Source: Nitratidesulfovibrio sp. (GTDB taxonomy: Bacteria > Desulfobacterota > Desulfovibrionia > Desulfovibrionales > Desulfovibrionaceae). From it: a stretch of DNA of 64,000 nucleotides. The notes under the pieces were generated by a model. It made no database searches. It worked only from the letters and a program-made list of their open reading frames with translations, and was not told the origin of the DNA. This document shows, piece after piece, positions 11,255 through 20,832 of the stretch; the first letter of the stretch is position 1, and every line of letters begins with the position of its first letter. The stretch spans positions 124,001 to 188,000 of the forward strand of contig NZ_JBDXXH010000006.1 in the NCBI RefSeq assembly GCF_040373385.1, written 5' to 3'. Made by a program: the position numbers and the translations under genes.

Positions 11255-11645
11255 TGAATCCTTGTACCCGCAACCTTAAGCTTTATCAACCGAGGGAACA
11301 CGAGTGGCGCCGATTGCGCCCGATGGCGACCAATCGCGGCGGATACGAGGAAGCGTGCGCGTTCGCCCAGGTGGCCGATTCCGCGCCGCAAGACGTTCGG
11401 CAACGGCTACACCACGGCTCTCCGCGCCCCTTGCGCCTTGGTAATCCTTGACCATGCGGCGGGCTGCAGGTAGGAGCTTTCAGCATTCGCCCCCCCCGCG
11501 CGAAACGGGGCGCGCAAACGCCGCCTCAAGGCGCCAGCGTGGCGCGGTGCCTGGCGTGCCGACCAAATTCTTGCCGGTCGCGCGGACCGGAGGCGCAAAC
11601 CGGACGCGCCCCAACGCCCCGGAACCATCAGCCGGAAGCATCAGG
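11255..11645. other. Divergent intergenic region before the glycan cluster
   Basis: About 390 bp between the minus-strand sigma54 regulator and the first glycosyltransferase. It should hold promoters for both directions. I see no clear operator or small RNA in it. Confidence 0.5.
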
Positions 11646-12746
11646 ATGAAGATAGCCTATCTCGTCGGAGGGTTGCCCTTCGGCGGCGTGGAAACCTGGT
11701 TGTGCGACCTTGCGGCGGAGTACCGCCGCAGCGGCCTTGCCGAGGCGCGCATCTTCAACCTGTCCGGCACCGGCGACATGCATGGCCGCTTCGTGGAACA
11801 GGGGCTCGACGTGCGGTCCGTGGGTTCCGGCATCCGCGCCATCGCCTCGCACAGGCTGGACACCACGCTGCGCCTGCGCGGCATGCTGCGCGACTACGCG
11901 CCCGACATCATCCACACCATGCACATCAGCGCCAACCACCACGGGCGCCTTGCCGCGCTGGGCCTGGGAATTCCCGTGGTCACCCACCTGCATAACGTCA
12001 AGCGCGAAAAACGGCTGCACCGCAGGCTTTCCGACAAGCTGCTCTCGTACGCCACCACCGCGTACCTCGCGGTCTCCAAGGCCGTGGCCGAAGTGGTTAC
12101 CGCCGACCACAATCGCGCGGGCAGGCCAGTGCAGGTCTTCTACAACGCCATCGACCCCAGACGTTGCGACATGCCGCCGCTGGACCTGAAGGCCGCCTAC
12201 GGCGTCTCGGGCCCGGTCATTCTTTCGGTGGGCCGGTACGTGCGACAGAAGAACCTGGATCTGCTCATCCGGGCCGTGCGCATCCTGCACGACCAGCAAA
12301 TGCCTGCATCACTGGTGCTGGTGGGCGAAGGGGTGGAGCGGGCCCGCCTGGAAGCGCTGCGGGACAGCCTGGGCCTTGACGGGCACGTGGTGCTCACGGG
12401 GTTCCGCCAGGACGTGGCGGCCTTTTTCCGGGCAGCGGACATTTTCGCCATGCCCTCGGATTTCGAAGGCTTTCCCATCGCCCAGATGGAAGCCCTGTAC
12501 TGCGGCCTGCCGTGCGTGGTCTCGCGCCACGTTCCCTCGCTGGAGGTGGCGGCCGAAGCCTCGCTGGTATGCGAAACCGAACCCGGCGACATCGCGGCCA
12601 AACTGCTTTCCATCCTGCGCGACGACGCCTTGCGGGCACGGCTTTCCGAAGCCGCGCACCGGGTGATCGAACCGCTCACCATGCCGCGCTACGCGGAGCG
12701 CCTGCTGGCCTTCTATGCCGACCTGCTGGCCGGAAGCATCCGCTGA
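11646..12746 (+). CDS. GT4-type glycosyltransferase
   Basis: A 366-residue retaining glycosyltransferase of the GT-B fold. The N-terminal half opens with MKIAYLVGGLPFGGVETW, the usual first strand and Gly-rich loop. The C-terminal half carries the sugar-nucleotide motif (SVGRYVRQKN) and the EX7E motif in FEGFPIAQMEALYCGLP. I placed the start at 11646 because the conserved fold begins there and GGAAG lies upstream. It is the first of a series of plus-strand glycan genes. Donor and acceptor sugars cannot be predicted. Confidence 0.9.
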   Translation: MKIAYLVGGLPFGGVETWLCDLAAEYRRSGLAEARIFNLSGTGDMHGRFVEQGLDVRSVGSGIRAIASHRLDTTLRLRGMLRDYAPDIIHTMHISANHHGRLAALGLGIPVVTHLHNVKREKRLHRRLSDKLLSYATTAYLAVSKAVAEVVTADHNRAGRPVQVFYNAIDPRRCDMPPLDLKAAYGVSGPVILSVGRYVRQKNLDLLIRAVRILHDQQMPASLVLVGEGVERARLEALRDSLGLDGHVVLTGFRQDVAAFFRAADIFAMPSDFEGFPIAQMEALYCGLPCVVSRHVPSLEVAAEASLVCETEPGDIAAKLLSILRDDALRARLSEAAHRVIEPLTMPRYAERLLAFYADLLAGSIR

Positions 12747-12819
12747 CGCCTTCCGGCACGCATGCAGGGTGCGCTGCGGCGCGTCACGCCCTGACGACAG
12801 GCCCATGCACGGGGTTCAC

Positions 12820-14145
12820 ATGACAGACATCCGCCATCGTATCACCACCGCAGCCGCAACATTCCGTTCCGCATCCGCCCCGCAGAAGGCGGAATGGGCA
12901 CGCACGGCCCTCTTCTGGCTGTTCTGGCTGTCCATCGTCACCTTTCCGCTGGGGCAGGCATTCCGCGAGACCGGCCCCATCCTCAGCCTGGCCGCCCTGC
13001 TCGCCTATCATTACTGGGGGTATCGACAGTCCACCCTGCGCCGTTTTCCGCTCAAGTGGCTGTTCGTGGTCTTCTACGGGCTCATCTGCGTGAAGACGGC
13101 CCTGTCGCTGGACCCGCGCCAGAGCCTTGTCTACGTGCTGCCCAACGTCTGGAAGGGGTTCGCCCTGCCCTTCGTGGCCATGGAATGCGCGCGGGACATG
13201 CGCGACATGCGCCGCCTGGTCTGGGCTTTTGCCATCGTGTGCGTCTACGAGGGACTGGACGGCATCTATCAGCAGCTTACCGGCCAAGACCTCATCAACG
13301 GCACCGCCGTCATATTCGGGCGGCTCACCGGCTCCATGTCCACCTATCGCGTGGGGGACTACATGGCGCTCGTCCTGATACCCGCCCTCGGCCTGTGGGC
13401 CATGCAGCCCCAAACCCGTTCCGCATGGCGCAGGGCCGCCGTCACCGCGCTGATACTGGCACCGGGCGTCCACCTTTTGATATTCGCCCAGGCCCGCAGC
13501 GGCTACCTGGGGGTTGCCGCCGCCCTGTTCCTGCTGTGGTACCTGTTCACGCGCCCGAAGCCCGTATATTTGCTGGTGCCCGCAGGCATCGGTATTCTGG
13601 CCATGTTGTTCGGCCCGCAGCGCATCACCCTGGAAACCGCCATGCGCGATGGCCGCATCGAGCTGTGGCGCATGGCCTGGGAAGTCATCCAGGCCCGCCC
13701 CCTGACCGGATGGGGCATGGGCATGTTCGGCCCGGCGTTCAAGGCGTTGGAGCTGCAACCGGTCATCAATTCGCCGCACATCCAGCACCCGCACTCGGTG
13801 TACATCCAGTTTCTGGTGGACACCGGCGCGGTGGGCTTCGCCATCGCCATGACCTTCCTGTTGGGCATGCTGGCCTGGGGGCTGCGGCGGGTACACCGCA
13901 ACGTTCCGCGTTCCGGCGCGCCGTACGACATGTGGACCATGGCCGCGTTCTTCCTGGCCGGGTGGCTGTGCTACCTGGTCGAGGCGCTGTTCGCGCACGA
14001 CTTTCTGCGTACGTGGTGGATGGCCGTATCCATGGGGCATCTGGGCGTGATGATCGGCACCGTCATCAACGCCGAAACCAATACCGACACCTCCCTTGCC
14101 TCACCCGTGGAAACCTCCATCCACGAAACCCGGAACAATTCATGA
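12820..14145 (+). CDS. O-antigen ligase/polymerase-like membrane protein
   Basis: A 441-residue polytopic inner-membrane protein of the Wzy_C/WaaL group, which joins undecaprenyl-linked glycan to lipid A core or a similar acceptor. It has roughly ten to twelve hydrophobic helices, starting at ALFWLFWLSIVTFPL. The large periplasmic loop is followed by HSVYIQFLVDTGAVG, which fits the ligase motif H[NSQ]X9GXXG. Start 12820 is favoured by an ACGGGG site; an ATG at 12805 in frame is possible. Its stop overlaps the next glycosyltransferase start in an ATGA, showing translational coupling. Confidence 0.85.
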   Translation: MTDIRHRITTAAATFRSASAPQKAEWARTALFWLFWLSIVTFPLGQAFRETGPILSLAALLAYHYWGYRQSTLRRFPLKWLFVVFYGLICVKTALSLDPRQSLVYVLPNVWKGFALPFVAMECARDMRDMRRLVWAFAIVCVYEGLDGIYQQLTGQDLINGTAVIFGRLTGSMSTYRVGDYMALVLIPALGLWAMQPQTRSAWRRAAVTALILAPGVHLLIFAQARSGYLGVAAALFLLWYLFTRPKPVYLLVPAGIGILAMLFGPQRITLETAMRDGRIELWRMAWEVIQARPLTGWGMGMFGPAFKALELQPVINSPHIQHPHSVYIQFLVDTGAVGFAIAMTFLLGMLAWGLRRVHRNVPRSGAPYDMWTMAAFFLAGWLCYLVEALFAHDFLRTWWMAVSMGHLGVMIGTVINAETNTDTSLASPVETSIHETRNNS

Positions 14146-15200
14146 ACATCGCTTTCGTCAACAGCACCCGCAAATGGGGCGGGGTGAAGACCTGGATCCT
14201 CGATTTCGCCGAGCGCCTGTCCGCCTACGGGCATGACGTGCGCGTCTACGGACGGCAGCAGGACTTCGTGGACGAGGCCAGACGACGCATGGGGCATGGC
14301 GAGGCCGCAAACTTCGGCTTCGACCTCAATCCGGCCTCCATCGCCTGGTTCCACCGCCAATTCAGCAAACATCGCACCGACGTGGTGATCCTCAACATCG
14401 GCAAGGACCTTGCCACCGCCGGGGTTGCCGCCCGGCTGCTGAACATTCCCGTGATCCAGCAGATCGGCCTGCCCGGCGACATCCCCCACCGCCTCAAGAC
14501 GCGCCTGCTGCACGCCTGGATCGCCCCGAAGTTCCTCTGCTCGTGCCAGTACATAGCCGACGGGTTCCTGACCAGCCTGCCGTACCTGAGGGCAGAGGAC
14601 CTGCACGTGGTGCTCACCGCCAAGCGGGTGGCCACCGGCCCCCTGTCCGTCTCCACGCCCCGGCGGCTGGTGGCCACCCAGCAGCTGAATCCCGACAAGG
14701 GGCACGAAACGCTGCTGCGCGCCCTGGCCAGCCTGGACATTCCTTTCGAACTGGATGTGGCGGGCACCGGCTCGCACGAACCCCACCTGAAGGAGCTTGC
14801 CGCCTCGCTGGGCATTGCCGAGCGCATCCGGTGGCACGGCTTCACCACCAGGGTGCCGGAACTGCTGGAACGCGCCGACGTGTTCCTGCTGGCCTCGCTC
14901 AGCGAAGGACTGCCCAATACCCTGCAAGAGGCACTGGCCCAGGGGCTGCTGCCCGTGGCCCGCGACGTGGGCGGCGTGCGCGAGGTGTACACACCGGAGC
15001 TGACCCCCTGGCTGCTGCCCTATGCCGCCGGACCGGCGGAATTCGCGGACATGTTGCGCAAGGCGCTGACCCTGCCGGATGAGCAATTGCTGGAAATGAA
15101 GCGCGCCGCACGCCGGGCCTGCGCCGCCCACTGCGAGCTTGACGCCAAGGCCCACGAACTGGAAGCATGGTTGGCCGGACTGATCAAGCGGACCAGTTGA
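14142..15200 (+). CDS. GT4-type glycosyltransferase
   Basis: A 352-residue GT-B glycosyltransferase (MNIAFVNSTRKWGGVKTW at the start, then ATQQLNPDKGHETLLRA and SEGLPNTLQEALAQG with the EX7E acid pair). It starts inside the stop codon of the ligase-like gene (ATGA overlap), so the two are made together. It probably adds a core or O-chain sugar at the cytoplasmic face. Specificity is unknown. Confidence 0.9.
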   Translation: MNIAFVNSTRKWGGVKTWILDFAERLSAYGHDVRVYGRQQDFVDEARRRMGHGEAANFGFDLNPASIAWFHRQFSKHRTDVVILNIGKDLATAGVAARLLNIPVIQQIGLPGDIPHRLKTRLLHAWIAPKFLCSCQYIADGFLTSLPYLRAEDLHVVLTAKRVATGPLSVSTPRRLVATQQLNPDKGHETLLRALASLDIPFELDVAGTGSHEPHLKELAASLGIAERIRWHGFTTRVPELLERADVFLLASLSEGLPNTLQEALAQGLLPVARDVGGVREVYTPELTPWLLPYAAGPAEFADMLRKALTLPDEQLLEMKRAARRACAAHCELDAKAHELEAWLAGLIKRTS

Positions 15201-15441
15201 CCGAGCCCGCCCGCTGAAAGGGCCGCGCGCGGGCATATGTGGTGCTTGCACCTCGCTGGGCGGAAAGGGCGACCCGATCATGGCGACCCAATCATGGCGA
15301 CTCGATCCTGTTGTTCCGCCCGATCCGGCCCGCCTCCGCCCATTGCCTGTGACAGGCCAGCCTGCATGCTCGCGCGTCCGTGCCGGAGGACCGGCTGGAT
15401 GGACCAGCGGCGTGTTCCCCTTCCCCGGCACACCGGACCGC

Positions 15442-16611
15442 ATGCCCCACTTCACCAACACCATCATGAACATTCCGACCATGCACACGCGCCCCGTCGT
15501 CTTCCGCCTCACCAACAGCCTGCACTACGGCGGCGTTGCCTCACGCCTGCGGGCCGTGCTGCCCCTGCTGCTCGACGAATTCGAGATGCATGTGGTCACC
15601 TACCGCACGCCGGGGGCCTTCGCGCAGGAACTGGCCGACAAGGGCGTGCGGGTGCACCATCTGCCCATACCCACCAAATGGAGTCCCACGGGCATCGTCC
15701 GACTGGCGCGACTGCTGCGCGGGCACGGCGTTTCAGTGCTGCACAACCACTCCTTTTCCGCCAACGTCACCGGGGCACTGGCCGGGGCGCTGGCGGGCAC
15801 GCCCGTTCGCATCGGGCAAATCCACACCCTGAAGAGCCACTGGTACGATAATCCCGCCCACCGCGCCAAACAGCGCATCGAAGAGATGCTCATCCACAGC
15901 GCCCTGTCCACAAGGGTGCTGCATGTCTCCCGCGAGAGCCGCGACTACTTTGCGGCCCAGATGCCCCTTGCGGCCCCCAAGTTCGAGGTACTGCACAACG
16001 GGGTGGACTTTTCGGCGTTGGCCCCGCGCAAGAACGCCCGGCAACTGCGGGCCGAGCTGGGCATCCCCGCACGGGCACGAGTCATCGGCAACGTGGGACG
16101 CATCACCGGCTGCAAACGGCTGGACATGCTGCTGTCCATGGCCGCCAGAGCCTTGGCCCTGGACCCGGACATGGTCTTCGTCATCGTGGGGGGAGAGGCG
16201 GGCCATGCCGATGGTCTGCGTCGCCAGGCAGCCGAGTTGGGCATAGCCGACAAGGTCATCTTTCCCGGCGAAACCCCGTACCCCGGCGACTACTACAACA
16301 TATTCGACGCGTTCCTCTTCACGTCTCCTCCAGGGTCCGAAGGCATGCCCGGTGCGGTGCTGGAAGCGGCCTCGTTCGGCATGCCCATCGTGGCCATCCG
16401 CACCGACACGCTGGAAGAAATGGCCGAATGGTACGACGGTTTCCGCTTCATCACCGAAGGCTGCGACCCCGCACACGAACTGGCCGCCGCACTGGCCGCC
16501 CCGCGCCCCGACCCGGCCCGGCTGCGCGCACACTTTTCCATCCAGGCCATGGCCGACCGCACCCGCGCCCTGTACCACCGCCTGTTGCAACACCCCACCC
16601 CCCGCACGTAA
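15442..16611 (+). CDS. GT4-type glycosyltransferase, start uncertain
   Basis: A glycosyltransferase of about 389 residues. Conserved sequence begins at RPVVFRLTNSLHYGGVASRL. The C-terminal domain has NVGRITGCKRLDMLL for nucleotide-sugar binding and EGMPGAVLEAASFGMP for the EX7E pair. Three in-frame ATGs (15442, 15466, 15481) are possible and none has a strong ribosome site; 15442 is preceded by a weak CCGGA. The stop TAA abuts the ATG of the next gene with no gap. A 241-bp gap separates it from the upstream glycosyltransferase, so a separate promoter may lie there. Confidence 0.85.
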   Translation: MPHFTNTIMNIPTMHTRPVVFRLTNSLHYGGVASRLRAVLPLLLDEFEMHVVTYRTPGAFAQELADKGVRVHHLPIPTKWSPTGIVRLARLLRGHGVSVLHNHSFSANVTGALAGALAGTPVRIGQIHTLKSHWYDNPAHRAKQRIEEMLIHSALSTRVLHVSRESRDYFAAQMPLAAPKFEVLHNGVDFSALAPRKNARQLRAELGIPARARVIGNVGRITGCKRLDMLLSMAARALALDPDMVFVIVGGEAGHADGLRRQAAELGIADKVIFPGETPYPGDYYNIFDAFLFTSPPGSEGMPGAVLEAASFGMPIVAIRTDTLEEMAEWYDGFRFITEGCDPAHELAAALAAPRPDPARLRAHFSIQAMADRTRALYHRLLQHPTPRT

Positions 16612-17712
16612 ATGCGCATACTTCTCGTCACCTCGTCTTCCACCCGCAGTGGCGGCGCCCGCCAGGCCCTGTACCTTGCCGAAGGGCTGATCGGACGCGG
16701 CCATCAGGTTACCTTCTTCACCCCGTCCGGTTCAACGCTGCGCACCCTGTCGGACACCATGCCCTGGGCCGACCTGCCCGAATCGCCCGGCAGGTGGAAG
16801 GACGCGCTGGAGGCGGCCATGCCCGCGCCGGGCCACGGCCCCTGCATCGTGCAGGCCTTCCACAACAAGGCGGTGAAGCGCCTGGCCTGGCACGGGCTGT
16901 TCTGGCGGCGGCGCGGCGTGGTCTGCGTGGGCTACCGGGGGGTGGTCTACCGCCCCGGCAACCCGCTGACCTACTGGTCGCCGGGGCTGGACGCCTTTGT
17001 GGCCAATTCGCACGCCTGCGCCAAGGTGCTGCGCGGCATGGGCGTGGGTGCACGGCGCCTTGCGGTCATCCACAACGGCATTCCTGCCGCGCGGCTCGTT
17101 TCGCGTCGCGGGGCGGACGCCGTGCGCGCGGAACTGGACCTGCCCGCAGACGCCACACTGCTGGGCTGCGTGGCCGGAGACAAGGACGTGAAGGGCGTAG
17201 CCCCGCTGCTGCGAGCCTTTGCGCTGGCATGCGAGCAGGGCCGGGCGGCGGACGCCAGCGGCACCCCGCATCTGGTCGTGGTGGGGGTCACTCCCGGCCG
17301 ATGGCAACCGCTGTGCGCAGAACTGGGCATCACGGACCGCGTCCGGCTGGTGGAGCACAGCAACTGCGTGGCCGACTACCTGCAACTGCTCGACGCCTTC
17401 GTGCTGCCCTCACTGTCCGAATCCATGCCCAACACCCTGCTGGAGGCCATCTGCTCCGGCCTGCCGGTCATCGCCTCGCAGGTGGGCGGCGTGCCCGAAC
17501 TGGTGCGGGGCAACGGCCTGCTGGTGCCCCCCGGCGATGTGCCCGCGCTGGCAGATGCACTGGCTACGGCCATGGGCGATGCCCAGTTGCGCGCCACCTG
17601 GGCCGAGGCCAGCCGCGCCATCGCGCCGGACTTTTCCACGGAGGCGCGCATCACCCGTTTCGAGGCGCTGTACCGCACGCTGCTGCAACGCCGTGGACTG
17701 TCCGATGTCTGA
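16612..17712 (+). CDS. GT4-type glycosyltransferase
   Basis: A 366-residue GT-B glycosyltransferase (MRILLVTSSSTRSGGARQAL; later SESMPNTLLEAICSGLPVIA with the EX7E motif). The ATG follows the previous stop codon directly and has no Shine-Dalgarno sequence, so it must rely on translational coupling. Its last codons overlap the start of the CobD-like gene by 8 bp. It likely belongs to the same glycan pathway as the three glycosyltransferases upstream. Confidence 0.9.
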   Translation: MRILLVTSSSTRSGGARQALYLAEGLIGRGHQVTFFTPSGSTLRTLSDTMPWADLPESPGRWKDALEAAMPAPGHGPCIVQAFHNKAVKRLAWHGLFWRRRGVVCVGYRGVVYRPGNPLTYWSPGLDAFVANSHACAKVLRGMGVGARRLAVIHNGIPAARLVSRRGADAVRAELDLPADATLLGCVAGDKDVKGVAPLLRAFALACEQGRAADASGTPHLVVVGVTPGRWQPLCAELGITDRVRLVEHSNCVADYLQLLDAFVLPSLSESMPNTLLEAICSGLPVIASQVGGVPELVRGNGLLVPPGDVPALADALATAMGDAQLRATWAEASRAIAPDFSTEARITRFEALYRTLLQRRGLSDV

Positions 17713-18934
17713 TGCCGGACCGCCCCCCCATGCCGCGCCCGCACTGCGGCCCGCCGTGCCTCGTGATTCCGCTCCGGAGCAGGGCACGCACGGCGGCGAA
17801 ATCTACCGCGTGGCCCGCGAACTGGGCATGGAGCCGGAGTGCATCACGGATCACAGCAGTAACGGCTTCGCCCATGTGCGCGAACTGACCCGCACCCTGG
17901 TCGAGGCGCTGCCCCACCCCTTCGAGCACTACCCGGACAGCTCCAGCACCGCCCTGCGCGAGGACCTGGCCGCCCACGAGGGGTTTGCCCCCGACAACAT
18001 CATGGTGGGCAACGGCTCGTCCGAACTCATCTGGCTGATCCTGCGCGTGCTGCGCCCCCGCCGGGTCACACTGCTGGGGCCCACCTTTTCCGAATACGCC
18101 CGCGCCTGCGAGGCCCACGCCATACCGTGGCGGGTGCTGCACGCCGACCCCGCATGCGCGCTGGACGCCCCCCCGCCGGACTTCCGGGCCGCGGTCACAA
18201 CCGATACGGACGACGAACTTGTGGTGCTCTGTTCGCCGGGCAACCCCTGCCCGGTTACCGCGCCCGACCTGCCCGCCCTGGTGGCCGCCCTGTTCCGCTC
18301 CGGCTTCCGCACCGTGCTGGCCGACCTGACCTACCGCGATTTCCTGTGGGATACGCCGGAACATGCCGCCCACCGCCACGTGGCCCTTGCCCCGGCGTGT
18401 CCGCCCTCCTCGGCAGGCGGCACGCTGCTGTGCCTGCACAGCTTCACCAAGTTCTTCCATTGCACGGGGATACGCCTGGGCTATCTGACTGGCCCGGAAA
18501 ACCGGCTTGACCTCTTGCAGTCCCGGCGTCCGCCGTGGATGGTGTCCCCGTTTGCCGAGGCCATGGGCAGGCGCTTTCTGCACGCCCTGCCGGATTACCG
18601 GGCGCACCTTGGCACCTTGCGCGCCGACCGCGCCGCGCTGCTCGACGGGCTGCGCCGGTCGGGCGTCTTCGCCCCCCGCACGATCGGTGCCGGACCCAGC
18701 TTCGCAACCTGCCGCCTGAATGGAGAGTTGCTGCGCAGCGGCATCACGGCGGAAGCGGTGCGCCGCGAACTGTTGCGCCACGGCATGCTGATACGGTCCT
18801 GCGACAACATCCCCGGCATGCCCCCAGGCTACCTGAGAATGCAGGTGCGCCGCCACAGTGATAACGAACGGCTCGTGCAGCACATCACCGCATCGACCTC
18901 ATCACTGCGGGCAGCGACGCAAGAGAGTCCATAG
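17705..18934 (+). CDS. CobD-like PLP-dependent aminotransferase-fold enzyme
   Basis: A 409-residue fold-type I PLP enzyme of the HisC/CobD branch. The start of the fold, THGGEIYRVARELG followed by DHSSNG, is characteristic of L-threonine-O-3-phosphate decarboxylases (CobD), while aminotransferases of the HisC type begin differently. The PLP residues are Asn180 (SPGNPC), Asp207 and Tyr210 (LADLTYRDF), and the Schiff-base lysine Lys249 (HSFTKFFHCTGIRLGYL). No other cobalamin gene is nearby. It overlaps the upstream glycosyltransferase, so a role in glycan or lipid A decoration, for example making an amino-alcohol phosphate, is plausible but unproven. Confidence 0.75.
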   Translation: MSDAGPPPHAAPALRPAVPRDSAPEQGTHGGEIYRVARELGMEPECITDHSSNGFAHVRELTRTLVEALPHPFEHYPDSSSTALREDLAAHEGFAPDNIMVGNGSSELIWLILRVLRPRRVTLLGPTFSEYARACEAHAIPWRVLHADPACALDAPPPDFRAAVTTDTDDELVVLCSPGNPCPVTAPDLPALVAALFRSGFRTVLADLTYRDFLWDTPEHAAHRHVALAPACPPSSAGGTLLCLHSFTKFFHCTGIRLGYLTGPENRLDLLQSRRPPWMVSPFAEAMGRRFLHALPDYRAHLGTLRADRAALLDGLRRSGVFAPRTIGAGPSFATCRLNGELLRSGITAEAVRRELLRHGMLIRSCDNIPGMPPGYLRMQVRRHSDNERLVQHITASTSSLRAATQESP

Positions 18935-19163
18935 CGGCAATTCCGACGTTCGGAACGAGCTTTGCGTCTCCACGCCGCGCACGGGACACCGCGCATGCCC
19001 CCGCCGCGCGCCAAAATGGACTTTCCGCACGATATCCCGTAACACGGGTGCGTCACGGTCCGGAGCCGCGCCAACCTTTCGACCCGCATGCAGCGCCTGT
19101 AAACATGGGCACGACAACACGCTCCGGCACCATCATCCTCTCGCATCCGCGGCGGTTCCCATC

Positions 19164-19895
19164 GTGAGCAACGAGATAAAATACACCTTCGCCCCGGCCT
19201 TCGCCCGTGCGGTCGTGGACCTTCTGGGCGCGGTGTGCCGTCCCGACCCCGCGTTTCCGGCGGCGGATGTCTTTTCGCTTTACTACGACACGCCCGAACG
19301 GGACCTGCTGGAAGAAAAGCGCAACAGCGACTACCTGAAGACCAAGATACGCTGCCGCTGGTATGGCGCCGTGCGGGGCTCGGTCATGGAGCGCGCCGTG
19401 TTTCTTGAGGCCAAGCGCAAGGAAGGCGCCGCGCGCGACAAGGCCCGCGTGCTGCTCCCTCTGGACGGGGCCACCCTGTGGAACACCCCACTGACGGATC
19501 CCGCGCTGTGCCGCCTGCCCGAGCATCTGGCCGAAGCGGGCATTCCCTTTCCCCGCCCCATCTTTCCCATGTTCATCCTGCGCTACACCCGCCACCGCTT
19601 CATCGATCCGGCAACCGGGGCACGCATCGCCGTGGACACGGGCATTCACGTCCCCCGCACCAACCCGGCCTTCATTGCCCGGCACAATCCCACGCCCCTG
19701 CCCGTGGCCGTGCTGGAGGTAAAGGGCGGCCTGCGCGAAATGCCGCGTTCGCTGCATGCCGTGAGCACCTTCCACTTCCGGCGGGAAACATTTTCCAAGT
19801 ACCTCGCATGCCACGACATGCTGTTCTGCTCCACCGGCGTGCCTGGCGGATACACCTGTTTCGCGCCTGCCGGGCCGCCCCCCGGCCAGGCCTGA
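19164..19895 (+). CDS. VTC-domain protein (polyphosphate polymerase fold)
   Basis: A 243-residue cytoplasmic protein of the VTC family in the triphosphate-tunnel superfamily; the yeast member Vtc4 makes polyphosphate from ATP. Charged tunnel residues are in place: Glu4 and Lys6 (NEIKY), Lys59/Lys61/Arg63/Arg65 (KTKIRCRWY), Glu82 and Lys84 (FLEAKRK), an Arg-rich strand (ILRYTRHRF), then AVDTGIHV and VLEVKGG. The start is taken as GTG at 19164, since the EIKY strand opens the fold and no in-frame ATG is near; its ribosome site is weak. It is upstream of two DUF4956-CotH pairs, a known type of association. Whether it makes polyphosphate is not shown. Confidence 0.8.
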   Translation: MSNEIKYTFAPAFARAVVDLLGAVCRPDPAFPAADVFSLYYDTPERDLLEEKRNSDYLKTKIRCRWYGAVRGSVMERAVFLEAKRKEGAARDKARVLLPLDGATLWNTPLTDPALCRLPEHLAEAGIPFPRPIFPMFILRYTRHRFIDPATGARIAVDTGIHVPRTNPAFIARHNPTPLPVAVLEVKGGLREMPRSLHAVSTFHFRRETFSKYLACHDMLFCSTGVPGGYTCFAPAGPPPGQA

Positions 19896-20071
19896 TGCCG
19901 GCCCGTCCCGTGCCGTGCGGATGCTGCTCCTGGCGCCCCACCCGGCACCGCGCACCAACCGCGCGCGCGTAACGCGGCACCACTGAACAGGCCAATACCT
20001 GTCGGCACAGACTCCGCCCCCACGTTCCCGGACGCCCCCAACACGCCGGGCAAGACTCCCACCGGACAAGG

Positions 20072-20832
20072 CATCCCCATGGTTGAATCACTCTTCGACG
20101 TTCTCGGCAGTTCCTACCAGGCGCTGGTTTCCGTCACCGGCTTCGGCTCCAAGCAGGCGGCGGACATCGGCGCGGGCACCTTCCTGCTGGCCCTGATCAT
20201 CTCCCTGCTCACCTCGCAGTACACCGCGCTGCTGTATTCGCGGTTCTACGAAAGCCGGGGCACGGGCAGCCTGGTGCACCGCAGCTTCCTGCTGCTGGGG
20301 CCGTCCATCACCGCCATCTTCATCTGCGTGCAGTTCTCGCTGCCGCTGTCGCTGGGCCTGCTGGGCGCCCTGTCCATCATCCGCTTCCGTACCCCCATCA
20401 AGGAACCGGAAGAGGTGGGCTTCATCATGGTCAACATCGCCACGGCCATCTGCTGCGCCACCCTGAACATCGTCATCCTGGCGCTGTTCCTGGGCGTGAT
20501 CACCGCCGGGCTGGTGGTGGTGCACAGCTTCCGGCGCGGCCGGGTGGCCCGGCGCAGCGGCACGGCGGTCATCGCCTATCCGGCCACGGAGCGCGAGGCC
20601 GACGCGGCCCTGCTGCCCGCCCTGCGCGACAGCCTGCCGGAACTGACCGTGGCCAGCATTTCGGGCGACGGCGAACGGCGCACCATCATCGCCACCTTCG
20701 CCCGGTCCGACGAAACCCTGGTGCAGCGCCTGACCACGCTGGCCAGCGGGCTTGCCCCCAGCGCCGAAATCAATGTCTATTTCGACCACGCGGCCCAGTA
20801 GCCCGCCGCAGGGGGACGGCGCTGCGCCGCCA
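20072..20832 (+). repeat. 761-bp direct repeat, copy 1
   Basis: This segment matches 22506-23266 over its whole length. By eye I find one difference (T at 20111, C at 22545, a silent change in a Ser codon). It spans the whole DUF4956 gene plus the first 20 codons of the following CotH gene, and similarity drops sharply at both ends. Confidence 0.9.
20079..20801 (+). CDS. DUF4956 membrane protein, copy 1
   Basis: A 240-residue inner-membrane protein of the DUF4956 family. It has about four hydrophobic helices in residues 20-160, with the family core LSIIRFRTPIKEPEEVGFIM between helices, and a soluble C-terminal domain of about 75 residues. Its biochemical role is unknown; in many bacteria it is encoded beside VTC and CotH genes, as here, which suggests a transport or scaffold role in the same pathway. 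Its 3' end overlaps the CotH start by 29 bp. The protein is identical to the second copy at 22513. Confidence 0.85.
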   Translation: MVESLFDVLGSSYQALVSVTGFGSKQAADIGAGTFLLALIISLLTSQYTALLYSRFYESRGTGSLVHRSFLLLGPSITAIFICVQFSLPLSLGLLGALSIIRFRTPIKEPEEVGFIMVNIATAICCATLNIVILALFLGVITAGLVVVHSFRRGRVARRSGTAVIAYPATEREADAALLPALRDSLPELTVASISGDGERRTIIATFARSDETLVQRLTTLASGLAPSAEINVYFDHAAQ

